A stretch of 64,000 nucleotides of DNA from Selenomonadales bacterium 4137-cl. Lineage in GTDB: Bacteria; Bacillota; Negativicutes; Sporomusales; UBA7701. Every line of letters starts with the position of its first letter. Position 1 is the stretch's first letter. This document shows, one piece after another, positions 18,362 through 27,524 of this stretch. The stretch covers positions 558,001 to 622,000 of the forward strand of contig JAUOZS010000001.1 in NCBI GenBank assembly GCA_032334055.1, read 5' to 3'. The position numbers and the translations under genes were made by a program. The notes under the pieces are model-generated. The model did not search any database. It was not told the DNA's origin and worked only from the letters and a program-made list of their open reading frames with translations.

Positions 18362-19162
18362 TTACCAGGTCGCGACGACCGCGCCCTGAAAGCGCCGGCC
18401 GATGTAGTCCTTGACGTGGTCGGAGCGATATGCGGCGATGAGTGCCTTGACGGCGGGGTTGTCTTTGTCTGCGGCGCGGACGGCGATGATGTGGGGGAAT
18501 GGCGAGTCGGCCCCTTCGCTGACTAGGGCGTCGCGGGCCGGTACGAGGCCGCCGGCGACGGCGTAGGTGCTGCCGAGGGCCGCCAGGTCGAATTCGGCCA
18601 GCCGGCGGGCGATATCGGCGGCGTCCACCTCGATGATGCGAATCCTGCGGGGGTTGGCGACGATGTCGGTGGTGGCGGCCTGTAGCCCGGCGTCTTCCCG
18701 CAGGGTGATTACGCCGGCTTTCGCCAGCAGCAGCAGGGCACGGCCGCCGCCGATGGGGTCGTTGGGGATGGCGACTGTCGCCCCGTCAGGCAGGTCGGCG
18801 GTGCGGGCGATTTTGTTCGAATACAACGCCACGGGAAAGACAACCGTCTTGGCAACCGACACCAGCGGCAGGCGGCGGTCGGCGACGAGGGCGTCGAAGT
18901 AGGGCAGCGCCTGGAAGCTGTTGGCGTCGACGTCGCCCGCGAGCAGGAGGTCGTTCGGCTTGAAGTTGTCGTCGTATTCGAGAATTTCGATCGTCACTCC
19001 GTCCCTGGCCGCCATTTCTCTGGCCGCATACAGGATTTCGGCGTGGGGGCCGGAGGTTGTGGCCACTTTGAGCGTTTTGCCGTTCGTATGGACGGCGGGG
19101 CCGAAAACGCCGGCGAGCAGGCCGGCGACGGCTATGATGATTGCAAGCTTGGCTTTTTTCAC
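18362..19162 (-). CDS. MetQ/NlpA-family ABC transporter substrate-binding protein (orphan)
   Basis: A 266-residue periplasmic binding protein of the NlpA family. It starts with a signal peptide (VKKAKLAIIIAVAGLLAG), then LKVATTSGPHAEIL, the NDLLLAGDVDANSFQ region and VAIPNDPIGGGRALLLLAKAG, all typical of methionine-uptake binding proteins. I chose the GTG at 19162 because GGAGG lies just upstream. An ATG at 19177 sits before that site. No cysteine follows the signal helix, so unlike most MetQ it is not an obvious lipoprotein. The metN and metI genes are absent nearby, so it must use a transporter encoded elsewhere. Confidence 0.85.
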   Translation of the reverse strand: MKKAKLAIIIAVAGLLAGVFGPAVHTNGKTLKVATTSGPHAEILYAAREMAARDGVTIEILEYDDNFKPNDLLLAGDVDANSFQALPYFDALVADRRLPLVSVAKTVVFPVALYSNKIARTADLPDGATVAIPNDPIGGGRALLLLAKAGVITLREDAGLQAATTDIVANPRRIRIIEVDAADIARRLAEFDLAALGSTYAVAGGLVPARDALVSEGADSPFPHIIAVRAADKDNPAVKALIAAYRSDHVKDYIGRRFQGAVVATW

Positions 19163-19206
19163 TGGGTCCTCCGTCATGCGTTTGAGCGCGGTGCCGCTAA
19201 TGACAG

Positions 19207-19234
19207 TTTATACCGCGACCGTCTTTTTTTGCAA
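19207..19234 (-). promoter_or_regulatory. Promoter of the MetQ-like gene
   Basis: On the minus strand TTGCAA (19234-19229) and TATAAA (19212-19207) are spaced by 16 bp, about 45 bp upstream of the GTG start. No SAM riboswitch or T-box could be recognised in the short leader. Confidence 0.6.
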
Positions 19235-19348
19235 GGGAACGTATAACCATTTTCATAAATTAAAGAATAAAAGGAGTGAAGCAGGAACGGGGCGGAGAAA
19301 AGCCGAATAATCTAGGAAACGGATGCGGAGGTTAAAGGAGTTGAGTTT

Positions 19349-19654
19349 ATGCCTGTGAATCCGAGGCTGAAAGAGCCTCTCACCGATCAGCTTTTTGCCG
19401 GGGTGCTGCTGCTTGAGACAGAGGAGGAGTGCTACCAGTTCTTCGAGGATGTCTGCACCATCGGCGAACTGAAGGCAATGGCCCAGCGCCTTGAAGTGGC
19501 CAGGATGCTTAAGCATGGCCGCACCTACGACGATATTGTCGCCAGGACGGGGGCAAGCACGGCGACAATCAGCCGGGTGAAGCGCTGTCTTTATTATGGC
19601 GCGGACGGTTATAAGACGATTCTGGCCCGCTTGGACGGAGAGGAGATAAAATGA
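19349..19654 (+). CDS. yerC: YerC/YecD family TrpR-like DNA-binding protein
   Basis: A 101-residue protein of the TrpR superfamily. It has DVCTIGELKAMAQRLEVARML, then YDDIVARTGASTATISRVKRCL, a helix-turn-helix at about residues 58-82, with the Ser-rich recognition helix typical of YerC. Its stop overlaps the hisZ start, so it is co-translated with a histidine gene. That position supports a role as a local histidine-biosynthesis regulator, which has been proposed for this family in Firmicutes. The ligand and operator are not seen here. AAAGGAG precedes the ATG. Confidence 0.9.
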   Translation: MPVNPRLKEPLTDQLFAGVLLLETEEECYQFFEDVCTIGELKAMAQRLEVARMLKHGRTYDDIVARTGASTATISRVKRCLYYGADGYKTILARLDGEEIK

Positions 19655-20853
19655 GCAGAAGCCAATTTTTACCGCAGATTCCTTACGGGACGAAAGATTT
19701 TCTGCCCCGCGACGCCAGGCGCAAGCGGGCGGCTGAGAACGCCCTGGCCAGCCTGTTTGCCCGCTGGGGATATGACGAGGTTGTGACGCCGACGTTCGAG
19801 TATCTGGAAACGCTGACTGTGGGCGTCAGCGGCGACCTTGTCCAGAGCCTGTTCAAGTTTTTCGACAGAAACAACGCCATCCTCGCCCTGCGGCCGGATA
19901 TGACCACGCCGATCGCCAGGGTGGCGGCGACCAGGTTTCGCGAGAGCGTCCCGCCGCTGCGCCTTTTTTACCTGACCAACGTTTTCCGGCAGGAGCAGGC
20001 CCAGGCGGGGCGGCAGTGCGAATTCTACCAGGCCGGGGTGGAGCTGCTGGGGGCGGGCGGGCCGGCGGCCGATGCCGAGGTTGTGGCCCTGGCGGTTACG
20101 GCGCTGCTGGAGACCGGGCTGACGAATTTCCAGGTCGGCCTCGGCCAGGTGCAGTTCCTGAACGGGGTGATGGCGGAAAGCGGCCTGACGGCGGGCGAGC
20201 AGCAAAGGGTCAAGCAGTTCCTGGTCAGCCGCGATCTCGTCGGCCTGGGGGAGATTCTGGCGGGCAGCTCGCTGAGTGCCGCCGCCCAGAAACTCATCAG
20301 GGAGATACCGCTGCTCCACGGCAATGACAAGGTCGTCAGCGAGGCGTACCGGCTGGTGGGCAACGATGTCAGCCGCGCCGCGCTCGATAATCTGGCCGAC
20401 ATCCGCCGCCTTCTCGCCGGTTACGGCGTAGAGCGTTACGTCACGTTCGATCTTGGCCTTATCCGCGATCTGGATTATTACACCGGCATGGTTTTTGAAG
20501 GCTACACGCCCGGCCTCGGTTTCCCGCTGTGCGGCGGCGGCCGCTACGACAACATGGTGGCCGCATTTGGTGTCGATTGCCCCGCTACCGGCTTCGCCAT
20601 GGGGATCGAGAGGATATTGTTGGCGCTGGAACGTCAGGGGATCGCGCCGCCGGAGGCCGTCCGCGATGCGTATGTGGCCTGGGACGAAGGGGCGCTGGCC
20701 GCCGCCATCGCCGAAGCCGGCCGCCTGCGCCACGAGGGTCGGACAGTCGAGATGGCCCTGGAGGCTAGTTCGCGTGCGGAGGCGGAAGCGGCGCGGGCGG
20801 CCAAGGGCTATTCCCGGCTGGTGTATTGCGACAATAATGTGGCGGCGGGTTAA
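19651..20853 (+). CDS. hisZ: ATP phosphoribosyltransferase regulatory subunit
   Basis: A 400-residue HisRS-like protein lacking the C-terminal anticodon domain. It has IPYGTKDFLP at the N-terminus, LRPDMTTPIARVA (class II motif 2 region), LTNVFRQEQ, then DLGLIRDLDYYTGMVFEGY and GGGRYDNM. HisZ forms a complex with the short form of HisG and confers histidine feedback. The matching short hisG lies at 22519, separated by an HD-domain gene and a minus-strand dehydrogenase, so the histidine locus is split. Confidence 0.95.
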   Translation: MSRSQFLPQIPYGTKDFLPRDARRKRAAENALASLFARWGYDEVVTPTFEYLETLTVGVSGDLVQSLFKFFDRNNAILALRPDMTTPIARVAATRFRESVPPLRLFYLTNVFRQEQAQAGRQCEFYQAGVELLGAGGPAADAEVVALAVTALLETGLTNFQVGLGQVQFLNGVMAESGLTAGEQQRVKQFLVSRDLVGLGEILAGSSLSAAAQKLIREIPLLHGNDKVVSEAYRLVGNDVSRAALDNLADIRRLLAGYGVERYVTFDLGLIRDLDYYTGMVFEGYTPGLGFPLCGGGRYDNMVAAFGVDCPATGFAMGIERILLALERQGIAPPEAVRDAYVAWDEGALAAAIAEAGRLRHEGRTVEMALEASSRAEAEAARAAKGYSRLVYCDNNVAAG

Positions 20854-21364
20854 ACAGGTTCTCGCCGCATTGACCGCCAGGGTGACGGCGGCTGACCGGG
20901 AATTCGTCGCCGCATGGCTTGCGCCTGCAGAGCGGGAGCTGTTTTACGCGATGAACCTGCCAGATCAGTACCACGCCCTGCAGGTCGCCTACACCGCCCG
21001 TCGCCTCGCCGCCGGGCGGGGCGGCGTCGATTATGGGCTTTTGACGCGTTGCGCTCTTCTTCACGACGTCGGCAAGGTCAAGGGAGATGTAAGTACGTTT
21101 GACAAGACGTTCGCCGTTCTCGCCCACCGGCTCGCTCCCGGCCGGGCGGAAGGCTGGGGACGGGCCGGCCGCGGGGGGAGGATCGCCAACCTCCGTCACG
21201 CGCTCCACGTATATTTCCGTCACCCGGAACGGAGCGCTGCGCTGCTGGCGGGAATCGGCGCCAACGAGCGGCTTGTCGGGATAATCAGCAGCCATCACCA
21301 GCCGCCCGCTCCGGGCGAACCGCCGGAGCTGACGATCCTGCGCGAGGCGGACGATATGCACTGA
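20837..21364 (+). CDS. HD-domain phosphohydrolase family protein
   Basis: A 175-residue protein that starts inside the last codons of hisZ (ATG 20837), implying translational coupling. The motif ALLHDVGK at residues 73-80 supplies the metal-binding His76-Asp77 pair of the HD superfamily, with further histidines in SSHHQPP near the C-terminus. HD proteins are metal-dependent phosphohydrolases acting on nucleotides or cyclic nucleotides. The substrate here is unknown. The start is uncertain because no good ribosome binding site is visible, and a GTG at 20882 is an alternative. Confidence 0.8.
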   Translation: MWRRVKQVLAALTARVTAADREFVAAWLAPAERELFYAMNLPDQYHALQVAYTARRLAAGRGGVDYGLLTRCALLHDVGKVKGDVSTFDKTFAVLAHRLAPGRAEGWGRAGRGGRIANLRHALHVYFRHPERSAALLAGIGANERLVGIISSHHQPPAPGEPPELTILREADDMH

Positions 21365-21365
21365 A

Positions 21366-21397
21366 AAGAGCCAAAAGGAAAAGTCCTTTTGGCTCTT
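21366..21397. terminator. Bidirectional intrinsic terminator
   Basis: AAGAGCCAAAAGGA and TCCTTTTGGCTCTT form a perfect 14-bp stem with loop AAAG, two bases after the HD-gene stop. Because the converging dehydrogenase gene ends just downstream, the hairpin probably serves both strands. Confidence 0.85.
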
Positions 21398-21418
21398 GGC
21401 GGTTATGTTGAACTTGGT

Positions 21419-22372
21419 TTAGTATCCTTTGACCTTGTCGATAATATTGAACATCTCTCTGTTCTGGGTGAAGCGGTCGAGGTTGTCGACGAACAGTTTG
21501 ACGGCCCGGTCAAGGTAGTAGGGCGAGATGGCCGCCAGGTGGGGGGTGACGATGACGTTGTCCATCGACCATAACGGGCTGTCGGCCGGCAGCGGCTCGT
21601 TTTCGAAGACGTCGAGACCGGCGCCTTTTATTACGCCGAGCTGCAGTGCGAGCGTCAAATCGGCTTCGCGGACGACGGCGCCGCGGGCGATGTTGAAGAA
21701 ATAGGCGGTGGGTTTCATGGCCCGGAATTCTTCGAGGGTGAACATGCCGGCAGTTTTGTCGGTCAGCGGCACGGCGGAGACGACGAAGTCGGAGACGGCC
21801 AGCATTTCGTGGAGTTGTTCGGGTTTATAAAGCTTGTCGACGAAGATTTCGGTCGTCATCTCCTGCTTGGTGGCGACGACCTCCATGCCCATCCCTTTGG
21901 CCTTTTTGGCGATTTCGCGGCCGATGCTGCCGAGGCCGACAATGCCGATGGTTTTTTCGTGGACTTCGTCGGTGGGCACCCTGTTCCAATTGGCGGTCTG
22001 CTGCTGGCGGATAAGGAGATTGAGGCCGCGGGTGAAGGCCAGCATCATCGCGAAGACGTGCTCGGATACCGGGATGCCGTGAATGCCCTTGGAGTTGGTG
22101 AGGATGGTGTCGCTGTCCTGGATTTCCGGGAAGGTCAGGTTCTCGACCCCGGCGCTCAGGGCATGGACCCATTTCAGGCGAGGGGCGGCGAGGTAAAGGG
22201 GACGAATGTCCGTCCAGCCCCAGGCTACGAGGATATCGGTGGCGGCAATGTATTCGCGGGCATGTTCGGGATCGGAGACGGAAACGGTGATGCCCGGCAT
22301 CACCGCGGTGATGGCGTTCTTGTGGCGGTCGGCCAGGTTGTTGAGGACGAGGATATTGAGCGCGCTTGCCAT
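21419..22372 (-). CDS. D-isomer specific 2-hydroxyacid dehydrogenase
   Basis: A 317-residue NAD-dependent oxidoreductase. The Rossmann motif VGLGSIG lies at residues 145-151. The catalytic Arg is in NIARGAVV and the catalytic His is in TPHLAAISPY. It belongs to the broad D-2-hydroxyacid dehydrogenase family (glycerate, phosphoglycerate or 2-keto acid reductases), and its substrate is not predictable. It lies on the opposite strand within the histidine locus, which may be coincidental. The ATG follows AAGGGGG. Confidence 0.9.
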   Translation of the reverse strand: MASALNILVLNNLADRHKNAITAVMPGITVSVSDPEHAREYIAATDILVAWGWTDIRPLYLAAPRLKWVHALSAGVENLTFPEIQDSDTILTNSKGIHGIPVSEHVFAMMLAFTRGLNLLIRQQQTANWNRVPTDEVHEKTIGIVGLGSIGREIAKKAKGMGMEVVATKQEMTTEIFVDKLYKPEQLHEMLAVSDFVVSAVPLTDKTAGMFTLEEFRAMKPTAYFFNIARGAVVREADLTLALQLGVIKGAGLDVFENEPLPADSPLWSMDNVIVTPHLAAISPYYLDRAVKLFVDNLDRFTQNREMFNIIDKVKGY

Positions 22373-22444
22373 AGTGAGCCCCCTTACGAGGATTATTATC
22401 TGTCAAATACTTCTACACATACGTAAAAATTCCTACAAGAGGGG

Positions 22445-22474
22445 TTGACGATTCAAACACCTTGATGGTATCAT
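22445..22474 (+). promoter_or_regulatory. Probable promoter of the hisG operon
   Basis: TTGACG (22445-22450) and TATCAT (22469-22474) are spaced by 18 bp. Immediately downstream is a direct repeat CATGTTA-G-CATGTTA (22472-22486) that overlaps the -10 region and could be a regulator binding site. Confidence 0.55.
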
Positions 22475-22518
22475 GTTAGCATGTTAATACTTTAAATAAC
22501 TAAAGTGAGGATGCGCTG

Positions 22519-23184
22519 ATGACTTCCAGTGATATGAATTACCTGACGATCGCTCTGCCGAAGGGAAAACTGTTCGCGCCGGCCGCCAGGCTGCTGGCCG
22601 CAGCCGGATACACGGCCGACGGCCTGAGCGAGGATTCGCGCCGGTTGGTTATCGCCAACGAGGCGCATAAGATCAGGTTTATCATCACCAAGACGGCCGA
22701 CCTGCCCACGTACGTGGAGTACGGGGCCGCCGACGTTGGTATAATCGGCAAAGATGTTCTCGCGGAAGAGAATAAGAATGTTTATGAGCTGCTCGACCTC
22801 AAGTTCGGGCTTTGCCGCATGGTGGTGGCGGTGCCGGAGGCGCTCAGACAGCCGAAGCTGGCCGATTACGCGCATATGAGGGTGGCGACCAAGTACCCCA
22901 ATACCGCCGAAAAGTTTTTCCGCGACGCCGGCATCCAGATGGAGATAATCAAGCTGGGCGGTTCGATCGAGCTGGCCCCGATCGTCGGCCTGGCGGAGAT
23001 GATCGTCGATCTGGTGGAGACCGGGCGAACGCTGAAGGAGAATAAGCTTGTCGAGGTGGCCCAGATAAACCAGGCGACCGCCCGGTTCATCGCCAATCGC
23101 GTCAGTTTTAAGATGAAGTTCGAGCGCATCAACCGGCTGACCGAGGAACTGAGGCAGTTGGCCGAAAGCGGGAGCAAAGCATGA
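22519..23184 (+). CDS. hisG: ATP phosphoribosyltransferase catalytic subunit, short form
   Basis: A 221-residue HisG_S with LTIALPKGKLF at the N-terminus, RFIITKTADLPTYVEYGAADVGIIGKDVL in the middle and the PRPP-binding ELAPIVGLAEMIVDLVETGRTLKEN segment. It lacks the C-terminal regulatory domain of long HisG, consistent with the presence of hisZ at 19651. It condenses ATP and PRPP in the first step of histidine synthesis. The start could also be ATG 22534. The chosen one has GTGAGG eight bases upstream. Confidence 0.95.
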   Translation: MTSSDMNYLTIALPKGKLFAPAARLLAAAGYTADGLSEDSRRLVIANEAHKIRFIITKTADLPTYVEYGAADVGIIGKDVLAEENKNVYELLDLKFGLCRMVVAVPEALRQPKLADYAHMRVATKYPNTAEKFFRDAGIQMEIIKLGGSIELAPIVGLAEMIVDLVETGRTLKENKLVEVAQINQATARFIANRVSFKMKFERINRLTEELRQLAESGSKA

Positions 23185-24548
23185 GAACGATCGACGCGCG
23201 CAATAAATCTGTGGAAGAGGTAAGGCCCCTGCTCGTCAAGCCGCCTTTTGACGCGGTGGAACTGGGCGAGGGGGCGCGCGCCCGGGTGAGGGCGATGTTC
23301 GGCCGTGAAATGACGGCCGCCGAGGTTGTGGCGAGAATTATTGCCGATGTCCGTAAGGACGGCGACGACGCTTTGCTTCGTTACACTGAACTGACCGACG
23401 GACCGCGGCTTAGCGCCGCGACGATGCCGGTGAGCGAGACCGAGTTCGCCGCCGCCCGGGCGGCGGTGGAGCCGGCGGTGATGGCCTCGCTGATGAAGGC
23501 GATCGCCAATGTCCGCAGCTACCACGCCGAACGGGTGCCACAGTCGTGGATGACCGACCGCGAGCACGGGGCGAAGCTAGGCCAACGGTGCCTGCCGCTG
23601 GAGCGGGTGGGGGTGTACGTCCCCGGCGGGACGGCGGCCTACCCGTCGTCGGTGATTATGAATATCGTGCCGGCAGTCGTGGCCGGGGTAAGGGAGATTG
23701 TCATGGCCGTGCCGCCGGCGCGGGACGGCAGCGTCAATCCTTATGTGCTGGCCGCCGCCGAGGCGGCCGGGGCGACGAAGGTAATCAAGGCCGGCGGCGC
23801 CCAGGCGATCGCCGCCCTGGCGTTCGGCACCGCCACCGTCCCTAAGGTGGATAAGATCACCGGGCCGGGCAACATTTTCGTCACCCTGGCGAAAAAAGCG
23901 GTATACGGTTACTGCGATATCGACATGCTGGCCGGGCCGAGCGAGATCCTCATCGTCGCCGATGGCGGCGCCGACCCGGCCTACGTGGCCGCCGACCTCC
24001 TGAGCCAGGCCGAGCACGATGTGCTGGCAGCCAGCATCCTGATAACCGACAGCCCCGCCCTGGCGGCGGCGGTCGAACGGGAGGCGGCCCGCCAGCTTGC
24101 CGCCCTGCCGCGGTCGGGCATCGCCGGCGAGGCGCTGGCGCGCAACGGGCTGATTATTATTACTGACGATATCGATGCCGCGATGGAGCTGGCCAACATA
24201 GCCGCTCCCGAGCATCTGGAGATCCTGACCGCCGACCCGTACGCCCAACTGCCGGCAGTTAGGCATGCCGGCGCCGTGTTCCTCGGGCCGTACTCGCCCG
24301 AACCGCTGGGCGATTATCTGGCCGGCCCCAACCATGTGCTGCCGACCGGCGGCACCGCCCGGTTTTATTCGGTGCTGTCGGTGGAGACTTTCATGAAAAG
24401 GACGAGCGTTATCGCTTATACCGAGGCCGCCCTGAGCGCGGTGGGCGACGACGTTATCCGCCTGGCGACCGCCGAGGGGCTGGAGGCCCACGCCAACGCG
24501 GTACGGATAAGGAGGCGCACAGATGTGGCAGATTCGCCCCGGTCTTGA
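23181..24548 (+). CDS. hisD: Histidinol dehydrogenase
   Basis: A 455-residue zinc enzyme making the two final NAD-dependent oxidations to histidine. The ERVGVYVPGGTAAYPSSV, DKITGPGNIFV, DMLAGPSEILI and LSQAEHDV blocks are all present, the last with the zinc-ligand His. The ATG overlaps the hisG stop (ATGA). Somewhat longer than the usual 430 residues at the N-terminus. Confidence 0.97.
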   Translation: MRTIDARNKSVEEVRPLLVKPPFDAVELGEGARARVRAMFGREMTAAEVVARIIADVRKDGDDALLRYTELTDGPRLSAATMPVSETEFAAARAAVEPAVMASLMKAIANVRSYHAERVPQSWMTDREHGAKLGQRCLPLERVGVYVPGGTAAYPSSVIMNIVPAVVAGVREIVMAVPPARDGSVNPYVLAAAEAAGATKVIKAGGAQAIAALAFGTATVPKVDKITGPGNIFVTLAKKAVYGYCDIDMLAGPSEILIVADGGADPAYVAADLLSQAEHDVLAASILITDSPALAAAVEREAARQLAALPRSGIAGEALARNGLIIITDDIDAAMELANIAAPEHLEILTADPYAQLPAVRHAGAVFLGPYSPEPLGDYLAGPNHVLPTGGTARFYSVLSVETFMKRTSVIAYTEAALSAVGDDVIRLATAEGLEAHANAVRIRRRTDVADSPRS

Positions 24549-25584
24549 CACCCTGAAATCGTATCATGTTCCCGATATTGCCTGGCCGGTCAAGCTGGAC
24601 GCCAACGAGCGGGCCGAGGCGCCGCCGCCCGCGGTGCAGGCCGCGATCGCCGAACGGCTGGCGGCGGTGGCCGCCAACCGTTACCCCGAGATCGGCCAGC
24701 ATAGCCTCAAACAGGCGCTGGCTAACGGGCTGAGGCTGGAGCCTGAAAACATCGTGCTCGGCAATGGCTCCAGCGAGGTGCTGGCCGCGATCTGCCGGGT
24801 TTTCGGCGGCCCGGGGCGGAAGATAGTCCAGCCGAGCCCGTCTTTTTCGATGTACCCGATTTACTGCAAGCTGGCTGACAGCGTGCCGCTGACGGTGGAA
24901 CTCGACGCCGGGTTCGCGCTGGCGCCGGAGAAGGTGCTCGCCACCGCGCTTAAGGAGCAGGCGGCGCTGATCATCCTCTGCAACCCCAACAACCCCACCG
25001 GCGGCGCAATGGCCCCGGAGGCCGTAGAGTATATCGTGGCCGGCGCCCGCTGCCCGGTGGTGGTGGATGAGGCGTACGGCGAGTTTTCCGGCCAGTCGGC
25101 CTTGCCGCTGCTCGGCAAATACCGCAACCTGATCGTGGCGCGCACCTTTTCGAAGGCATACGGCCTGGCAGCCGCCCGCGTGGGCTACGCCGCAGGCGAC
25201 CGGGAAATAATCGCCGCCATCGGCAAGGTGCTGCTGCCTTATAACCTGAACGCTTTTTCGCTGGCCGCCGCGCAGGCAGCCTGGGAGATGAGGGGCGAGT
25301 TCGCCCCCGGCATCGCCGGGACGGTGGCCGAACGGGAACGGCTGGCCATCGCCCTCCGCGAGCTGCCCGCCGTCGAGGTTTTTCCGTCGGCGACGAACTT
25401 CTTGCTCGTCAGAACCGGTCGCGCCAAGGCGTTGGCCGAGTATCTGGCCGCCAGGGGCGTCGGGGTGCGGGATTTCAGCGCCGCGCCGTCGCTGGCTGGT
25501 TGCCTGCGGATTACGGTCGGGACCGGGGCGGAGAACGACGCCCTCCTGGCGGCGACCGGGAAATTTCTCCACGGTGAGGTGTAG
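24523..25584 (+). CDS. hisC: Histidinol-phosphate aminotransferase
   Basis: A 353-residue fold-type I PLP enzyme with KLDANE near the N-terminus, NGSSEVL, CNPNNPTGG, VVDEAYGEF and the lysine motif TFSKAYGLAAARVGY. It transaminates imidazole acetol phosphate to histidinol phosphate. The ATG at 24523 has AAGGAGG upstream and overlaps the end of hisD by 26 bp, so hisD and hisC share coding sequence in different frames. Confidence 0.95.
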   Translation: MWQIRPGLDTLKSYHVPDIAWPVKLDANERAEAPPPAVQAAIAERLAAVAANRYPEIGQHSLKQALANGLRLEPENIVLGNGSSEVLAAICRVFGGPGRKIVQPSPSFSMYPIYCKLADSVPLTVELDAGFALAPEKVLATALKEQAALIILCNPNNPTGGAMAPEAVEYIVAGARCPVVVDEAYGEFSGQSALPLLGKYRNLIVARTFSKAYGLAAARVGYAAGDREIIAAIGKVLLPYNLNAFSLAAAQAAWEMRGEFAPGIAGTVAERERLAIALRELPAVEVFPSATNFLLVRTGRAKALAEYLAARGVGVRDFSAAPSLAGCLRITVGTGAENDALLAATGKFLHGEV

Positions 25585-26175
25585 ATGATGGAACGTGTCG
25601 GCAGTATCGAACGCAAGACAACCGAGACGGATATCAGGCTGACTCTGGCTGTCGACGGCTCTGGTCAGGCCGTGGTAACCACCGGGGTGGGTTTTTTCGA
25701 CCATATGTTGGTGCTGTTCGCCAGGCATGGTCTGTTCGACCTTGAGGTGAAGGCGGATGGCGATCTTCATATCGATGCCCACCACACGGTGGAGGACACC
25801 GGCATCGTCCTGGGGCAGGCGCTTGCCCGGGCGCTGGGAGACAAGCGGGGCATCCGCCGCTACGGGACGGCTTTTGTGCCGATGGACGAGGCGCTGGCGA
25901 TGGTGGCACTCGACGTGAGCGGCCGGCCTTTTCTCCAGTACGATGTGGAAGCGGCGGCCTGCGTCATCGGCAGCTACGCGGGCGAACTGACCGAGGAATT
26001 TCTGCGGGCGCTGGCGGTGAACGCCGGGCTGACCATCCATGTGCGGCTGCTGGCTGGCAGGAACGCCCATCACATCCATGAGGCGATTTTCAAGGCTCTC
26101 GGCCGGGCGCTCGCCGAGGCGACCCGCATTGACGGGCGCATTGTCGGCGTAATGTCGAGCAAAGGGGTATTATAG
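25585..26175 (+). CDS. hisB: Imidazoleglycerol-phosphate dehydratase
   Basis: A 196-residue monofunctional HisB (no N-terminal phosphatase domain). The metal-binding repeats are clear: [31 protein letters not shown] and [16 protein letters not shown]. It starts directly at the hisC stop with GGTGAGGTG upstream. Histidinol-phosphatase must be encoded elsewhere, since none lies in this locus. Confidence 0.97.
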   Translation: MMERVGSIERKTTETDIRLTLAVDGSGQAVVTTGVGFFDHMLVLFARHGLFDLEVKADGDLHIDAHHTVEDTGIVLGQALARALGDKRGIRRYGTAFVPMDEALAMVALDVSGRPFLQYDVEAAACVIGSYAGELTEEFLRALAVNAGLTIHVRLLAGRNAHHIHEAIFKALGRALAEATRIDGRIVGVMSSKGVL

Positions 26176-26792
26176 TGAATAATGTTATCGCGATCATTGA
26201 TTACGGGGTAGGCAATCTGTACAGCGTGGAGAAGGCTTTCGCCCGCCTGGGAGCGGACGCGGTCGTGACCAGCGACCCGGCGGCGATAACGGACGCCGCG
26301 AAAGTGGTGCTGCCCGGCGTGGGGGCTTTCGGCGATTGTATGAGCAACCTAGCGGATTACGGTCTTGCCGATGTCGTCCGCGAGGTGGTCGCCAAGGGCA
26401 CGCCGCTGCTCGGCATCTGCGTGGGGCTGCAGATCCTGTTCGCGGGCAGCGAGGAGGATCCGGGAGTGCCGGGGCTGGGGATTTTCCCCGGCATGGTGCG
26501 CAGGCTGGTCGCGCCCGGTCTGAAGGTGCCCCATATGGGCTGGAACAGCCTGGAGTTTGACGGGTCTAGCCCGCTGTTCGCCGGGCTGCCCGGCAATCCC
26601 TATGTTTATTTCGTCCATAGCTACCACGCGGTGCCGGACGACCCGGCCATGATAACCGCCCGGACGGAGTACGGCGGCCGGGTGACGGCGGCCGTGGGCC
26701 GGGGCAATGTGCATGCCGTGCAGTTTCATCCCGAGAAGTCCGGCGATGTCGGCCTGAAAATCCTGGCGAATTTCAAGGAGCTTGCCATATGA
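26175..26792 (+). CDS. hisH: Imidazole glycerol phosphate synthase, glutamine amidotransferase subunit
   Basis: A 205-residue class I glutaminase. The catalytic Cys is in LLGICVGLQ and the His and Glu are in VQFHPEKS near the C-terminus. VLPGVGAFGDCM marks the oxyanion region. It feeds ammonia to HisF. The GTG start shares its first base with the last base of the hisB stop, so coupling is tight. Confidence 0.96.
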   Translation: MNNVIAIIDYGVGNLYSVEKAFARLGADAVVTSDPAAITDAAKVVLPGVGAFGDCMSNLADYGLADVVREVVAKGTPLLGICVGLQILFAGSEEDPGVPGLGIFPGMVRRLVAPGLKVPHMGWNSLEFDGSSPLFAGLPGNPYVYFVHSYHAVPDDPAMITARTEYGGRVTAAVGRGNVHAVQFHPEKSGDVGLKILANFKELAI

Positions 26793-27523
26793 TAGTTTTT
26801 CCCGCGATCGATATCCGCGGCGGCCGGTGTGTGCGCCTCACCGAGGGCCGGTTCGACGCCGAGACGGTGTACGCCGACGACCCGGCGGCCATGGCCCGGC
26901 GCTGGGCGGATGAGGGGGCCGAATATCTCCATGTCGTCGATCTCGACGGCGCTTTGGCCGGTCAACCGGTTAATCTGGCGATCGTGGCGAGGATCGCGGC
27001 GGCGGTGAAGATCCCCATCCAGCTGGGGGGCGGCATCCGTACCCTGGCCAATATCGACGCCGTGCTGTCTGCCGGCGTGACGAGGGTCATCCTCGGCTCG
27101 GTGGCGGTGCGCGAGCCGGCGCTGGTGAAGGAAGCCTGCGCCGTTTACGGCGACCGTGTCGTGGTCGGCATCGACGCCAAGGACGGCGTCGCGGCCGTGG
27201 AGGGCTGGGGCGTGAGCGGCGGCGTGGGGGCGGAGGAGCTTGCCGCCCGCATGGCGGCCGCCGGTGTGGCCCGCATCATTTACACCGATATTTCCCGCGA
27301 CGGTACCCTCGCCGGCGTGAACGTGCCAGCCACCCGCGCGCTGGCGAAAGCGGCCGGTATCCCGGTTATCGCCTCGGGCGGGGTCAGCAGTCTGGCCGAT
27401 GTCGTGGCGGTGCGGGCTGCGGCGGCCGACGGGGTGGAGGGCGTCATCATCGGCAAGGCGCTGTACACCGGCGCGGTCGGCTTGCCGGCAGCGCTGAAGG
27501 CGGCGAGAGGGGAGGAGGCGTAG
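26789..27523 (+). CDS. hisA: ProFAR isomerase
   Basis: A 244-residue TIM barrel. [16 protein letters not shown] holds the first catalytic Asp, LHVVDLDGA and IQLGGGIR are phosphate and barrel strands, and [12 protein letters not shown] supplies the second catalytic Asp. It overlaps the end of hisH by four bases. Confidence 0.96.
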   Translation: MIVFPAIDIRGGRCVRLTEGRFDAETVYADDPAAMARRWADEGAEYLHVVDLDGALAGQPVNLAIVARIAAAVKIPIQLGGGIRTLANIDAVLSAGVTRVILGSVAVREPALVKEACAVYGDRVVVGIDAKDGVAAVEGWGVSGGVGAEELAARMAAAGVARIIYTDISRDGTLAGVNVPATRALAKAAGIPVIASGGVSSLADVVAVRAAAADGVEGVIIGKALYTGAVGLPAALKAARGEEA

Positions 27524-27524
27524 C

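Noticed and set aside
24454..26079. A 541-codon minus-strand frame across hisC and hisB
   Set aside because: It is a shadow frame of two well-conserved his genes and has no domain or ribosome binding site.
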